A DNA stretch of 64,000 nt from Halomonas sp. M4R1S46 (GTDB lineage Bacteria; Pseudomonadota; Gammaproteobacteria; Pseudomonadales; Halomonadaceae). Where the stretch lies: contig NZ_CP107008.1 of NCBI RefSeq assembly GCF_025725685.1, positions 558,001 through 622,000 on the forward strand, read 5' to 3'. Below are positions 35,023 to 43,606 of this stretch, in pieces. Each line of letters starts with the position of its first letter. Position 1 is the first letter of the stretch. Below the pieces are notes generated by a model. It had not been told where the DNA came from. It did not search any database and saw nothing but the letters and a program-made list of their open reading frames with translations. The position numbers and the translations under genes were made by a program.

Positions 35023-35040
35023 CCCTGAGACATTGGTCGT

Positions 35041-35709
35041 ATGCGCCTGCTGGTCATCGAGGACGATCCGCTGATCGCCCGCTCCCTGGAGCAGGCGCTG
35101 TCCCCCCTGGGCAATACCGTCGAGGTGTTCGGCACCCACGCCGAGGCCAGGGCCGCCCTGCGCCACGACCGCTTCGACCTGGTGCTGCTCGACCTCGGGT
35201 TGCCCGACGGCGACGGCCTCGAGCTGCTCGCCGCGCTGCGCGACCGCGGCGACACCACCCCGGTGCTGATCCTCACCGCCCGGGACGCCATCGACGACCG
35301 GGTCAGCGGCCTCGACCACGGTGCCGACGACTACCTGGCCAAGCCGTTCTCGCTCGCCGAGCTGGAGGCCCGGGTGCGGGCCCTGCTGCGGCGCAGCCAG
35401 CAGCGCAGCGACAACCGGCTGCGCTACGGGCGCCTGGCCTTCGACCCGGCGACGGGCACCGCGACCCTGGACGACACCCCCCTGGCGCTGCCGCGCCGCG
35501 AGCTGCTGCTCCTCGAGGGCCTGCTGCTGCACGCCGGCAGCATCGCCCCGCGGGAGGCCCTCGAGCGGCGTCTGTTCGGCTTCGACGAGGTGGGCTCCAA
35601 CGCCCTGGAGGTCTATGTCAGCCGGCTGCGCAAGCGGCTTTCCGGCACCGGCCTGCAGATCCGCACCTTCCGCGGGCTGGGCTACCGGCTGGAGGACGAC
35701 GCCGCGTGA
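35041..35709 (+). CDS. tctD: OmpR-family response regulator TctD
   Basis: A 222-aa regulator. The receiver domain has VIEDDPLIARSL, phospho-acceptor Asp in LVLLDLGLPDGDG, and KPFSLAELEARVRALLRR. The C-terminal winged helix includes LPRRELLLLEGLLLHAG and ALEVYVSRLRKRLSGTGLQIRTFRGLGYRLE. Divergence from tctC and the following kinase identify it as the activator of the tctCBA operon. Its stop overlaps the kinase start. Confidence 0.93.
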   Translation: MRLLVIEDDPLIARSLEQALSPLGNTVEVFGTHAEARAALRHDRFDLVLLDLGLPDGDGLELLAALRDRGDTTPVLILTARDAIDDRVSGLDHGADDYLAKPFSLAELEARVRALLRRSQQRSDNRLRYGRLAFDPATGTATLDDTPLALPRRELLLLEGLLLHAGSIAPREALERRLFGFDEVGSNALEVYVSRLRKRLSGTGLQIRTFRGLGYRLEDDAA

Positions 35710-37109
35710 TCGAGGTGACCGGCTCGCTCAAGCGCCGCCTGGCGGTGTGGCTGCTGGTCACCGTGACCGGCCTGGGGGCGCTGCTGATGGTCGAGGCCTG
35801 GATGAGCACCCGCCGGGCCGCCGAGCGGGCCTTCGACAGCCAGCTCGAGGCCGCCGCCCTGACCATCGCCGAGGCCGTGCAGTGGCAGCGGGGCGAGCCG
35901 CTGGTGGAAGTGCCGGCGGCGGCCCTGCAGATCCTCGCCACCCGGCACCAGGAGCGGGTCTTCTACGCCGTGCTCGACGCCGCCGGCGAGGCGGTGTCCA
36001 CCAACCTGCCCTTCGCCATCGAGCCGGCCTGGCGCGAGCGGGTGACCAGCGCGCCCATGGCACTGACCGCCCGGCTCGACGGCGCCGCCTGGCGGCTCTA
36101 TGGCCGCGAGGTCGATTCGGCGGGCTGGGTCTCCCAGGAGCCGGTGCAGATCTGGGTGGGCCACACCCGGGGCGGTCGGGTGGCGCTGGCCGACGAGCTG
36201 TTCGAGCGCACCCTGACCCGCTTCGTGGCCATGGTGCTGCTGGCCGGGGTGCTGATGGCCATGGCCCTGCGGGTGGCGCTCGGGCCGATGCGCCGGCTGC
36301 GCCGCCAGCTGCGCCACCGGGGGGCCGACGACATGCGCCCCCTCGACGCCCGGGTACCCGAGGAAATGCGCGAGCTGGCGCAGACCCTCGATCACCTGTT
36401 CGCCCGCCAGCGCCAGAGCCGCGAGGCGCTGCTGCGCTTCACCGCCGACGCCAGCCACCAGCTCAAGACGCCGCTGGCCGGGCTGCAGAGCACCAGCGAG
36501 CTGGCGCTGCAGAGCGAGGACCCGGCGGACTGGCAGGCGGCGCTGACGGCGGTGCACGAGGGCGCCGGGCGCACCAGCCGCCTGGCCGGCCAGCTGTTGA
36601 GCCTGGCTCGCCTGCGCCACCTCGACGAGGCCGGCGAGATCGCTCCCCTGGATCTCGCCGCCGTGCTGCGCGAGACCGTGCTCGACTGGGCCGGGCGCGA
36701 GGTGGCACGCCACCACGACCTGGGCCTCGCCGAGCTGCCCGCCGGCCCCCTGTGGGTGCGCGCCGAGGGCTGGGCGATTCGTGAACTGCTCGGCAACCTG
36801 ATCGACAACGCCCTGCGCTACACGCCGCCGGGCAGCGTGATCACCCTGGGCGTGGCGGCCCACGGCGACGAGGTGGCGCTGTTCGTCGAGGACGACGGCC
36901 CGGGCGTGCCCGCCGCGGCCCGCGAGCGCCTGATGCAACCCTTCGAGCGGGGCGGCCGCCAGGACACCGACGGCTCCGGGCTGGGGCTGGCGATCGTCGA
37001 CTCCATCGCCCGGCGGCTCGGCGGCCGGCTGGTGCTGGGAGGGCGCGAGCCCCACGGCCTGGTGGTGACGCTGCACCTGGCCCGGTGCCAGGGGAGGGAC
37101 GTGTCATGA
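35706..37109 (+). CDS. tctE: Sensor histidine kinase TctE
   Basis: A 467-aa inner-membrane kinase. An N-terminal helix, a periplasmic domain of about 130 residues and a second helix (FVAMVLLAGVLMAMALRVALGP) precede HAMP. HisKA has the His in ASHQLKTPLAGLQS, and HATPase has NLIDNALRYTPPG and GSGLGLAIVDSIARR. The start (GTG, 35706) overlaps the tctD stop by 4 bp. The next gene starts within its stop, so tctD-tctE and the binding-protein gene are one translationally coupled operon. Confidence 0.92.
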   Translation: MIEVTGSLKRRLAVWLLVTVTGLGALLMVEAWMSTRRAAERAFDSQLEAAALTIAEAVQWQRGEPLVEVPAAALQILATRHQERVFYAVLDAAGEAVSTNLPFAIEPAWRERVTSAPMALTARLDGAAWRLYGREVDSAGWVSQEPVQIWVGHTRGGRVALADELFERTLTRFVAMVLLAGVLMAMALRVALGPMRRLRRQLRHRGADDMRPLDARVPEEMRELAQTLDHLFARQRQSREALLRFTADASHQLKTPLAGLQSTSELALQSEDPADWQAALTAVHEGAGRTSRLAGQLLSLARLRHLDEAGEIAPLDLAAVLRETVLDWAGREVARHHDLGLAELPAGPLWVRAEGWAIRELLGNLIDNALRYTPPGSVITLGVAAHGDEVALFVEDDGPGVPAAARERLMQPFERGGRQDTDGSGLGLAIVDSIARRLGGRLVLGGREPHGLVVTLHLARCQGRDVS

Positions 37110-38161
37110 CCGCCATCCACCGCGGCCGCCGCCTCGCGGGCTGGCTGGCCCTGGGGCTGGCGATGGCGATGGCCCTGGGCGGCCCGGCCCGCGCGCAGTC
37201 GACGCCGCTGGTGGTGGAGGCGGCGCTGGACCGCGAGGTGGTCGCGCCGCTGCTGGCCGCCTTCCGCGCCGCCCATCCCGAGATCCGTCTGGACTTCCGC
37301 GACCGCTCGACCCTGGAGGTCGACGCCCGCGTCGCCGCGGGGGAGCCGGCGCCGGACGTGGTGATCAGCTCGGCGATGCCCTGGCAGATGGCCCGGGTCA
37401 ACGAGGGCTACGCACGGCGCCTGGACTCCCCGGCGGCACGGCGCTGGCCGGCCTGGGCCAAGTGGCGCGACGAGGTGTTCGGCTTCACCTTCGAGCCCAT
37501 CGTCATGGCCTACCGGCTCGACCTCTCGCGGCACATGGTGCCGCCCCAGACCCACGCCGACCTGCATCGCCTGCTGACCACCGAGCCGGCGCGGCTGGCG
37601 GGGCGGGTGACCACCTACTCGCCGCTGGAGAGCGGCGTCGGCTACACCCTCTTCCAGCAGGACGCCCGCTACACGCCGCGTTTCTGGGACCTGGTGGCCG
37701 GCATGGGCCGGGTCGACGCCCGCCTCGAGGCCAGCACCCGGGCCATGCTCGAGGGCCTGAGCGAGGGGCGCTACTGGCTCGGCTACAACCTGCTGGGCTC
37801 CTACGCCATGGTCTGGGCCCAGGACCACCCCGAGGTGATCGTGCAGGTGCCCCAGGACTACTCGCTGGTGATGATGCGCATGGCCTTCATCCACCGCGAC
37901 GCGCCGCATCCCCAGGCCGCCGAGGCCTTCGTCGACTTCCTGCTCGGCCGCGAGGGCCAGCGGGTGCTGGCCGGCCAGACCCCGCTGTTCAGCGTGCGCC
38001 CGGATATCGTCGGGCCCTACACGGCTCAGCGGCTGCGCGACCAGGTGGGCGAGCGGCTCTACCCGATCCCCCTCAACGCCTCGCTGCTGGCCTTCGTCGA
38101 CCCCCAGCGCCGCGACGCCTTCCTGGCCCGCTGGCGCCGCGAGTTCCGCCGCGACGACTGA
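37106..38161 (+). CDS. Periplasmic binding protein of an ABC/PgtC-like type, third member of the tctDE operon
   Basis: A 351-aa exported protein; the signal peptide ends GPARA-QS. It resembles family-1 extracellular binding proteins (Fe3+/FbpA, PgtC branch): an early LVVEAALDREVVAPLLAAFRAAHPEI, then PDVVISSAMPWQMARVNEGYA, and a late QRVLAGQTPLFSVRPDI. No ABC permease or ATPase is nearby. As in pgtABC of Salmonella, where PgtC is a periplasmic signalling partner of the kinase, it may bind the inducer and pass the signal to TctE. The ATG overlaps the tctE stop (ATGA). Confidence 0.78.
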   Translation: MTAIHRGRRLAGWLALGLAMAMALGGPARAQSTPLVVEAALDREVVAPLLAAFRAAHPEIRLDFRDRSTLEVDARVAAGEPAPDVVISSAMPWQMARVNEGYARRLDSPAARRWPAWAKWRDEVFGFTFEPIVMAYRLDLSRHMVPPQTHADLHRLLTTEPARLAGRVTTYSPLESGVGYTLFQQDARYTPRFWDLVAGMGRVDARLEASTRAMLEGLSEGRYWLGYNLLGSYAMVWAQDHPEVIVQVPQDYSLVMMRMAFIHRDAPHPQAAEAFVDFLLGREGQRVLAGQTPLFSVRPDIVGPYTAQRLRDQVGERLYPIPLNASLLAFVDPQRRDAFLARWRREFRRDD

Positions 38162-38196
38162 GGGCGGCCAGGCCCCGCCACGGCACTCCGTCGCCG

Positions 38197-38331
38197 CTAC
38201 GCCTCGCCCGGCCGCGACACTCCCGAGAGTTCGCCCTCGACCCACAGCTCGCCGAAGTCGCGCTCCAGCGTCTGCCGGGCGCGGCGGTTCACTTCGCTGA
38301 CGGAAAGGGCAGGGGCATCGGGGCGGGACAT
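38197..38331 (-). pseudogene. Truncated xseA-like 5' fragment
   Basis: A 44-codon frame whose product parallels the XseA N-terminus: SVSEVNRRARQTLERDFGEL against SVSELNRRARQALEQDVGDV, then the shared WVEGELSGVSRP, ending in a stop just where intact XseA continues SSGHVYF. An AGGATGAGAGAG site precedes the ATG. The full gene is at 24227-25576 on the same strand. The divergence suggests an old paralogue or foreign copy rather than a recent duplication. It may still be translated as a short OB-fold fragment. Confidence 0.8.
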
Positions 38332-38457
38332 GGCACTCTCTCATCCTGACGGGGGCGAGCCGCTACTCTATATCATGGCGGCTACCCACCCATGACGCCG
38401 AGCCTGGTCGGCTCGGCGTCATGTCATGGCGGTGGGGCGATGGCCCGTCAGCGGAGA

Positions 38458-39069
38458 TCAGGCGTTGTCTTCGGTCGCTTCAGCCTCCTCGGGGACTTCA
38501 GTCTCTTCGGGCGCATCAGCCTCCCCGGGGACTGCAGCCTCTTCGGGGACTTCAGTGTCTTCGGGAGGCTCGTGCGTGGGCTCTTCGTCGGGGCTCAGGG
38601 CCTCGCGCGTGCTCTGCCAGGCGCTTGCGGCACCCTCGCGGGTACTCTCCCAGGTCTCGCGTGCTTGTTCCCTGGCCTGCTCCCACCAGTCACGGTCATA
38701 CTCCGGAAACGCTTCCATCTCCTCGGCGGTGGCTTCCACCAGGATGCGGTGCGTGGTAGCGCCAGCCTCCTCCAGCTCGCTTTCGAGCCGGAACTGTTCG
38801 GCTTCGACGACCACCTCGCGTCCGCCCAGGCCCAGGACCGCACCACTCTTGACCACGATGGCGGTGACGCGCATGTCGTCATCGAGCAACAGGTTTTCCA
38901 CGCTACCGACGTCTTCCTCGGGGGCGTCGGCCAGAACGACATCGGAGCCCAGAATGTCATCGGCTGCGTAGAGGCCCTGGGGGGCACTGGGCTCCTCGGC
39001 AGCCTGGGCACCGAGGGCGAGGCTTCCAGCCAGGGCCGCAATCGCAACGGTCAGTACGTGCTTGTGCAT
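38458..39069 (-). CDS. Exported PRC-barrel domain protein with acidic repeat tail
   Basis: A 203-aa protein with a signal peptide (MHKHVLTVAIAALAGSLALGAQAAE). A PRC-barrel domain follows (about residues 30-100: DDILGSDVVLADAPEEDVGSV, LLLDDDMRVTAIVVKSGAVL), then a Trp/Arg/Glu helical part. The tail repeats short PEEAxxPxEAD/TEVPEEA units and is very acidic, common in exported proteins of halophiles. The start at 39069 has AGGAGGA. The function of such stand-alone PRC proteins is unknown; the neighbour encodes a CsbD-like stress protein. Confidence 0.8.
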   Translation of the reverse strand: MHKHVLTVAIAALAGSLALGAQAAEEPSAPQGLYAADDILGSDVVLADAPEEDVGSVENLLLDDDMRVTAIVVKSGAVLGLGGREVVVEAEQFRLESELEEAGATTHRILVEATAEEMEAFPEYDRDWWEQAREQARETWESTREGAASAWQSTREALSPDEEPTHEPPEDTEVPEEAAVPGEADAPEETEVPEEAEATEDNA

Positions 39070-39110
39070 GGTAGTCCTCCTGTGGCTCGTCGATCGAGTC
39101 ACAACTCGGG

Positions 39111-39308
39111 TTAGAGCTTCCTGGCCCATTCATCGGCCTGCTTCTCGGCCTCTTCGCGGGACAGGCCGTACCGCTGCTGCAGCTTGCCGACCAGCTGGTC
39201 GCGCTTACCTTCGAGCTGATCCAGCTCGTCATCGGTGAGCTCGCCCCAGCTCGAGCGAGCCTTGCCTTTCAGCTCTGTCCACCTGCCTTCGATCTGGTCC
39301 CAGTTCAT
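39111..39308 (-). CDS. CsbD family stress-response protein
   Basis: A 65-aa hydrophilic protein with the CsbD pattern: MNWDQIEGRWTELKGKAR, WG.LTDDEL..LEGKRDQLVGKLQ, then YG.SREEAEKQ.DEW. CsbD proteins are induced by general stress in many bacteria, but their activity is unknown. AAAGGGGTG precedes the start. The PRC-barrel gene follows 41 bp downstream on the same strand, so the two may be cotranscribed. Confidence 0.92.
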   Translation of the reverse strand: MNWDQIEGRWTELKGKARSSWGELTDDELDQLEGKRDQLVGKLQQRYGLSREEAEKQADEWARKL

Positions 39309-39460
39309 GTCGACACCCCTTTCCTGAGTGAAACGTTGTATGAGAGAAGCCTTGGTCGCGCCTCTTCATTTTAGTTCACTGCGGTGAACCTGGAATGGTA
39401 ATACCAGCTTTTCTAATGGGCCGGCTCGTAGGCGGGCTACGCTTCCATGGCCTCTCCCCC

Positions 39461-39490
39461 GTGACGTGACCCACCCTTGGCCGTTATAAT
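39461..39490 (+). promoter_or_regulatory. Sigma-70 promoter for guaB
   Basis: GTGACG (4/6) and a perfect TATAAT are separated by 18 bp, 50 bp upstream of the guaB start. This predicts a start near 39497 and a short leader. Confidence 0.65.
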
Positions 39491-39540
39491 GGTTGATTAA
39501 CTTCACTCCCCTCCCACCAGCGCACTGGGTGTTGCCGATT

Positions 39541-41010
39541 ATGCTACGTATGGCCCAAGAAGCTCTTACGTTCGATGACGTATTACTCGTACCCGGCTAC
39601 TCCGAGGTCCTGCCCAAGGACGTCAGCCTCCGGACACGCCTGACCCGCGACCTCTACCTCAACATCCCCCTCGTCTCCGCCGCCATGGATACCGTCACCG
39701 AGGCTCGCCTGGCCATCGCCATGGCGCAGGAAGGGGGCATCGGCATCATCCACAAGAACATGACCATCGCGCAGCAGGCCGGCGAGGTGCGCAAGGTCAA
39801 GAAGCACGAGAGCGTGATCGTCAAGGACCCGGTCACCGTCGGGCCCAAGGCCAAGCTGGCCGACCTGCTGGCGATGGCCAAGGAATACGGCTTCTCGGGC
39901 TTCCCGGTGGTGGAAGGGGAGGCCCTGGTGGGCCTGGTGACCGAGCGCGACATGCGCTTCCAGCCGAACCACGGCGACAGCGTGGCCGACATCATGACGC
40001 CCCGCGACAAGCTGGTCACCGTGCCGGTGGGCACTGAGCTTCCCGTGATCAAGGGCAAGATGCAGGAGCATCGCGTCGAGAAGATGCTGGTGGTGGATGA
40101 CGAGTTCAAGCTGCGCGGCCTGGTCACCTTCCAGGACATCGAGAAGGCGCGCACCTTCCCCCACGCCGCCAAGGACGCCGACGGCCGCCTGCTGGCCGGC
40201 GCCGCCGTGGGCACCGGCCCGGAGACGGCGGACCGCATCGCCGCCCTGGCCGAGGCCGGCGTGGATGCCATCATCGTCGACACCGCCCATGGCCACTCCA
40301 GGGGCGTGCTCGAGCGCGTGGCCTGGGTGAAGGAGCACTTCCCGCAGATCCAGGTGATCGGCGGCAACATCGCCACCGCCGAAGCCGCCAAGGCCCTGGC
40401 CGAGGCCGGCGCCGACGGCGTCAAGGTGGGCATCGGCCCCGGCTCCATCTGTACCACCCGCGTGGTGGCCGGCGTCGGCGTGCCGCAGATCACCGCCGTC
40501 TCCAACGTCGCCGAGGCGCTCAAGCCCTACGACGTCCCGCTGATCGCCGACGGCGGCATCCGCTACTCCGGCGACCTGGCCAAGGCCGTGGCGGCCGGCG
40601 CCAGCGCGGTGATGGTCGGCGGCCTGCTGGCCGGCACCGAGGAGGCCCCGGGCGAGATCGAGCTCTACCAGGGTCGCACCTACAAGGCCTACCGCGGCAT
40701 GGGCTCGATGGGCGCCATGGCCCAGAACCAGGGCAGCGCCGACCGCTACTTCCAGGACAAGGACGCCGGCGCCGAGAAGCTGGTGCCGGAAGGCATCGAA
40801 GGCCGCGTGCCCTACAAGGGCGTGATGGGCGCCATCGTCCACCAGCTGATGGGCGGCCTGCGCGCCTCCATGGGCTACACCGGCTGCCGCGACGTCGAGG
40901 AGATGCGCACCAAGCCGGAGTTCGTGAAGATCACCGGGGCCGGCTTCAACGAGTCCCACGTTCACGACGTGCAGATCACCAAGGAAGCCCCCAACTATCG
41001 CGCGGGTTAA
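39541..41010 (+). CDS. guaB: Inosine-5'-monophosphate dehydrogenase GuaB
   Basis: GuaB oxidises IMP to XMP with NAD, the committed step to GMP. The 489-aa product starts MLRMAQEALTFDDVLLVPGYS. It has two CBS domains at about residues 95-205, the catalytic loop GIGPGSICTTRVVAGVG with the catalytic cysteine, GGIRYSGDLAKA and GMGSMGAM. Length and start match E. coli GuaB; the upstream extension to 39493 lies before or at the transcription start. guaA follows 95 bp downstream, as in most gammaproteobacteria. Confidence 0.98.
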   Translation: MLRMAQEALTFDDVLLVPGYSEVLPKDVSLRTRLTRDLYLNIPLVSAAMDTVTEARLAIAMAQEGGIGIIHKNMTIAQQAGEVRKVKKHESVIVKDPVTVGPKAKLADLLAMAKEYGFSGFPVVEGEALVGLVTERDMRFQPNHGDSVADIMTPRDKLVTVPVGTELPVIKGKMQEHRVEKMLVVDDEFKLRGLVTFQDIEKARTFPHAAKDADGRLLAGAAVGTGPETADRIAALAEAGVDAIIVDTAHGHSRGVLERVAWVKEHFPQIQVIGGNIATAEAAKALAEAGADGVKVGIGPGSICTTRVVAGVGVPQITAVSNVAEALKPYDVPLIADGGIRYSGDLAKAVAAGASAVMVGGLLAGTEEAPGEIELYQGRTYKAYRGMGSMGAMAQNQGSADRYFQDKDAGAEKLVPEGIEGRVPYKGVMGAIVHQLMGGLRASMGYTGCRDVEEMRTKPEFVKITGAGFNESHVHDVQITKEAPNYRAG

Positions 41011-41013
41011 CTC

Positions 41014-41065
41014 AAGCTTGAAGCCGGAAGCTTGAAGCTGGAAGTGGCCGCGCCGCTTCCAGCTT
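41014..41065. repeat. Heptameric AAGCTTG/AAGCTGG repeats forming a hairpin between guaB and guaA
   Basis: Five 7-mers (AAGCTTG, AAGCCGG, AAGCTTG, AAGCTGG, AAGTGGC) are followed by an arm that makes a 10-bp stem, AAGCTGGAAG/CTTCCAGCTT (41035-41065), then TCGCGTTTT. It may be an attenuating hairpin inside the guaBA operon. The same 7-mer type occurs at 3527-3543. Confidence 0.7.
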
Positions 41066-41105
41066 TCGCGTTTTCGGCCCTGTTGCTTCCCAAAGGAAAG
41101 GCCAG

Positions 41106-42683
41106 ATGACCGACATTCACGCCCACAAGATCCTGATCCTCGACTTCGGCTCCCAGTACACCCAGCTCATCGCCCGCCGCGTGCGCGAGATCGGCGTGTA
41201 CTCCGAGATCCGCGCCTTCGACATCACCGAGGCCGAGATCCGCGAGTACCGGCCCAACGGCATCATCCTCGCCGGCGGCCCGGAATCCGTCACCGAGCTG
41301 GGCTCGCCCCGCGCCCCGCAGTGCGTGTTCGAGCTGGGCCTGCCGGTGTTCGGCATCTGCTACGGCATGCAGACCATGGCCGAGCAGCTCGGCGGCGCCG
41401 TGGAGGGCTCCCACAAGCGCGAGTTCGGCTACGCCCAGGTGCGCGTCGACGAGGAGACCGCGCTGTTCAAGGACATCGCCGACCACATCGACCACGAGAC
41501 CGGCAAGAGCCTGCTCGACGTCTGGATGAGCCACGGCGACAAGGTGGCCAGGGTGCCCGACGCCTTCACCGTGACCGCCTCGACCCCCAGCTGCCCGATC
41601 GCCGCCATGGCCTGGGAGGAGAAGCGCTTCTACGGGGTGCAGTTCCACCCCGAGGTGACCCATACCCTGCAGGGCCAGCGCATCCTCGAGCACTTCGTGC
41701 TCGACGTCTGCGGCAGCGAGCGCAACTGGACCCCGGCACAGATCATCGAGGACCAGATCAGTCGGGTCCGCGAGCAGGTGGGCGACCGCCACGTGCTGCT
41801 CGGCCTCTCCGGCGGCGTGGACTCCTCGGTGGTGGCGGCCCTGCTGCACAAGGCCATCGGCGACCAGCTGACCTGCGTGTTCGTCGACAACGGCCTGCTG
41901 CGCAAGGCCGAGGGTGACCAGGTGATGGAAACCTTCGCCAAGCACATGGGCGTGCGGGTGATCCGCGTCGACGCCGAGGACCTGTTCCTCGACAAGCTGA
42001 AGGGCGAGGCCGACCCCGAGGTCAAGCGCAAGATCATCGGCAACACCTTCATCGACGTGTTCGACAGCGAGGCCGCCAAGATCGAGGGCGTGGACTTCCT
42101 GGCCCAGGGCACCATCTACCCGGACGTGATCGAGTCCGCCGCCGCCAAGACCGGCAAGGCGCATGTCATCAAGTCGCACCACAACGTGGGCGGGCTGCCC
42201 GAGACCATGAAGCTCAAGCTCGTCGAGCCGCTGCGCGAGCTGTTCAAGGACGAGGTGCGCAAGCTCGGCGTCGAGCTCGGCCTGCCCTACGACATGGTCT
42301 ACCGCCACCCCTTCCCGGGGCCGGGCCTGGGCGTGCGCATCCTCGGCGAGGTGAAGAAGGAATACGCCGACATCCTGCGCGAGGCCGACGCCATCTTCAT
42401 CGAGGAGCTGCACAACGCCGACTGGTATCACAAGACCAGCCAGGCCTTCGCCGTCTTCCTGCCGGTGAGGTCCGTGGGCGTGGTCGGCGACGGCCGCCGC
42501 TACGAGTGGGTGATCGCCCTGCGCGCCGTGGAGACCATCGACTTCATGACCGCCCGCTGGGCGCACCTGCCCTACGAGCTGCTGGAGAAGGTCTCCAACC
42601 GCATCATCAACGAGATCAGCGGCGTCTCCCGCGTCACCTACGACGTGAGCAGCAAGCCGCCGGCTACCATCGAGTGGGAGTGA
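41106..42683 (+). CDS. guaA: GMP synthase (glutamine-hydrolysing) GuaA
   Basis: GuaA aminates XMP to GMP using glutamine and ATP. The 525-aa product has an N-terminal class I glutamine amidotransferase (ILILDFGSQYTQLIARRVRE, nucleophile Cys in GICYGMQTMA, HPE in VQFHPEVTHT). The ATP-pyrophosphatase P-loop is LLGLSGGVDSSV. The C-terminal dimerisation domain ends with KPPATIEWE. AAAGGAAAGG precedes the start. The 3' end of guaA is a known integration site of genomic islands in gammaproteobacteria, and an AT-rich region begins right after it here. Confidence 0.98.
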   Translation: MTDIHAHKILILDFGSQYTQLIARRVREIGVYSEIRAFDITEAEIREYRPNGIILAGGPESVTELGSPRAPQCVFELGLPVFGICYGMQTMAEQLGGAVEGSHKREFGYAQVRVDEETALFKDIADHIDHETGKSLLDVWMSHGDKVARVPDAFTVTASTPSCPIAAMAWEEKRFYGVQFHPEVTHTLQGQRILEHFVLDVCGSERNWTPAQIIEDQISRVREQVGDRHVLLGLSGGVDSSVVAALLHKAIGDQLTCVFVDNGLLRKAEGDQVMETFAKHMGVRVIRVDAEDLFLDKLKGEADPEVKRKIIGNTFIDVFDSEAAKIEGVDFLAQGTIYPDVIESAAAKTGKAHVIKSHHNVGGLPETMKLKLVEPLRELFKDEVRKLGVELGLPYDMVYRHPFPGPGLGVRILGEVKKEYADILREADAIFIEELHNADWYHKTSQAFAVFLPVRSVGVVGDGRRYEWVIALRAVETIDFMTARWAHLPYELLEKVSNRIINEISGVSRVTYDVSSKPPATIEWE

Positions 42684-42719
42684 TAACCCTACCCTTCTAA
42701 CTTATATAGCCTCGGGATG

Positions 42720-42755
42720 AAGTAACGGGCTCGCCTCTAGGCGAGCCCGTTACTT
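42720..42755. terminator. Perfect 16-bp stem-loop after guaA
   Basis: AAGTAACGGGCTCGCC / TCTA / GGCGAGCCCGTTACTT, a perfect 16-bp stem with AT-rich flanks on both sides, 36 bp after the guaA stop. It is a strong terminator and marks the boundary between high-GC core and AT-rich DNA. Confidence 0.88.
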
Positions 42756-42799
42756 TAAAGTATTATAATTATACAATTTATTAACTTGAAGTGGTTTTT

Positions 42800-43606
42800 A
42801 TGGTAGACGTAGGGCACATGAATTTTTTTAATATAGATCGCTGCGGTCTATATCGAAATGGTGATGAAAAGACATTTGGCTGTGAAGCCACCGAAACTTT
42901 TGATTTGATTTTGTCCTGGGTCAAAGGTAGGCCATTTTCTTCTACTATTCCTTGGGATCCTGATAAGTCAAGGTCTAATAAGCCAAAAGCATATTGCAAA
43001 GATATTTTTAAATGTGAGGAGACGGGCGATTTTTTCCTGGTTCTTTGGAAATCTGACCCAGGTGGTATGGAAGGGCTTTTAGGTGTTCCTGAAGATGATG
43101 CTGGTGGCGGTGGGGAGGTCGTTAAACATAGTGGTAAGCACCGTGGGAAAAAAATGATATGGGGGCGTCCTTGTTATTATTGGATTATCCCAAAATATAA
43201 TGCGGTGGTTTCTATGAAGTTTGATCATTCTGTGTGTGATGCACAGTTGTTTCAGGATTACGTTTCTTCTTGCGTTAGTAACAGGGTAAGGCATCCTGAT
43301 CGGGAAAGAGAATATACTGATTGTGGATATGTGAGGATTTTTTATTCGGGAGATGACAGCGTTAGGTATCGTTATTCTTTTTCTGTCTCTCTTAAGTTTA
43401 TGGAAACCTCAAGTGTCGAGCTTCAAGAACTTTCGAAGAAAGTCACACACATAGTGCGAAGAGAGACTGTTAGGGTTGATTCTCAAGACGCTCGTGCTGA
43501 ATGGGTGAAAAAGTTTTCTGATTGGGTTCCTTATGTCACAGCAAAATCTAAGGCCAAGTCAAGAAGAGTTGAGGTGAGAGCTGAAGCTAGTCCTTCAGTC
43601 GCTTGA
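42800..43606 (+). CDS. Unknown protein, first frame of an AT-rich cassette
   Basis: A soluble 268-aa product of no recognised family (MVDVGHMNFFNIDRCGLYR...). Visible features are several aromatic-rich beta-type stretches (CYYWIIPKYNAVVSMKFDHSV), a Gly-rich loop (EDDAGGGGE) and a basic C-terminus. GC content is roughly 40% by eye, far below the core genome. Starts at 42791 (GTG), 42800 (ATG, GAAGTGG upstream) and 42818 (ATG) are possible. Its end overlaps the next frame. If one extra base near 43605 is ignored, the protein reads on smoothly (PSVA-EIREIIAKS...) to about 355 aa. Possible defence role by context only. Confidence 0.6.
   Translation: MVDVGHMNFFNIDRCGLYRNGDEKTFGCEATETFDLILSWVKGRPFSSTIPWDPDKSRSNKPKAYCKDIFKCEETGDFFLVLWKSDPGGMEGLLGVPEDDAGGGGEVVKHSGKHRGKKMIWGRPCYYWIIPKYNAVVSMKFDHSVCDAQLFQDYVSSCVSNRVRHPDREREYTDCGYVRIFYSGDDSVRYRYSFSVSLKFMETSSVELQELSKKVTHIVRRETVRVDSQDARAEWVKKFSDWVPYVTAKSKAKSRRVEVRAEASPSVA

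Noticed and set aside
41014..41065. Purine riboswitch or other metabolite riboswitch before guaA
   Set aside because: The segment is fully explained by heptameric repeats and a simple hairpin; no conserved purine or guanidine riboswitch core is present.
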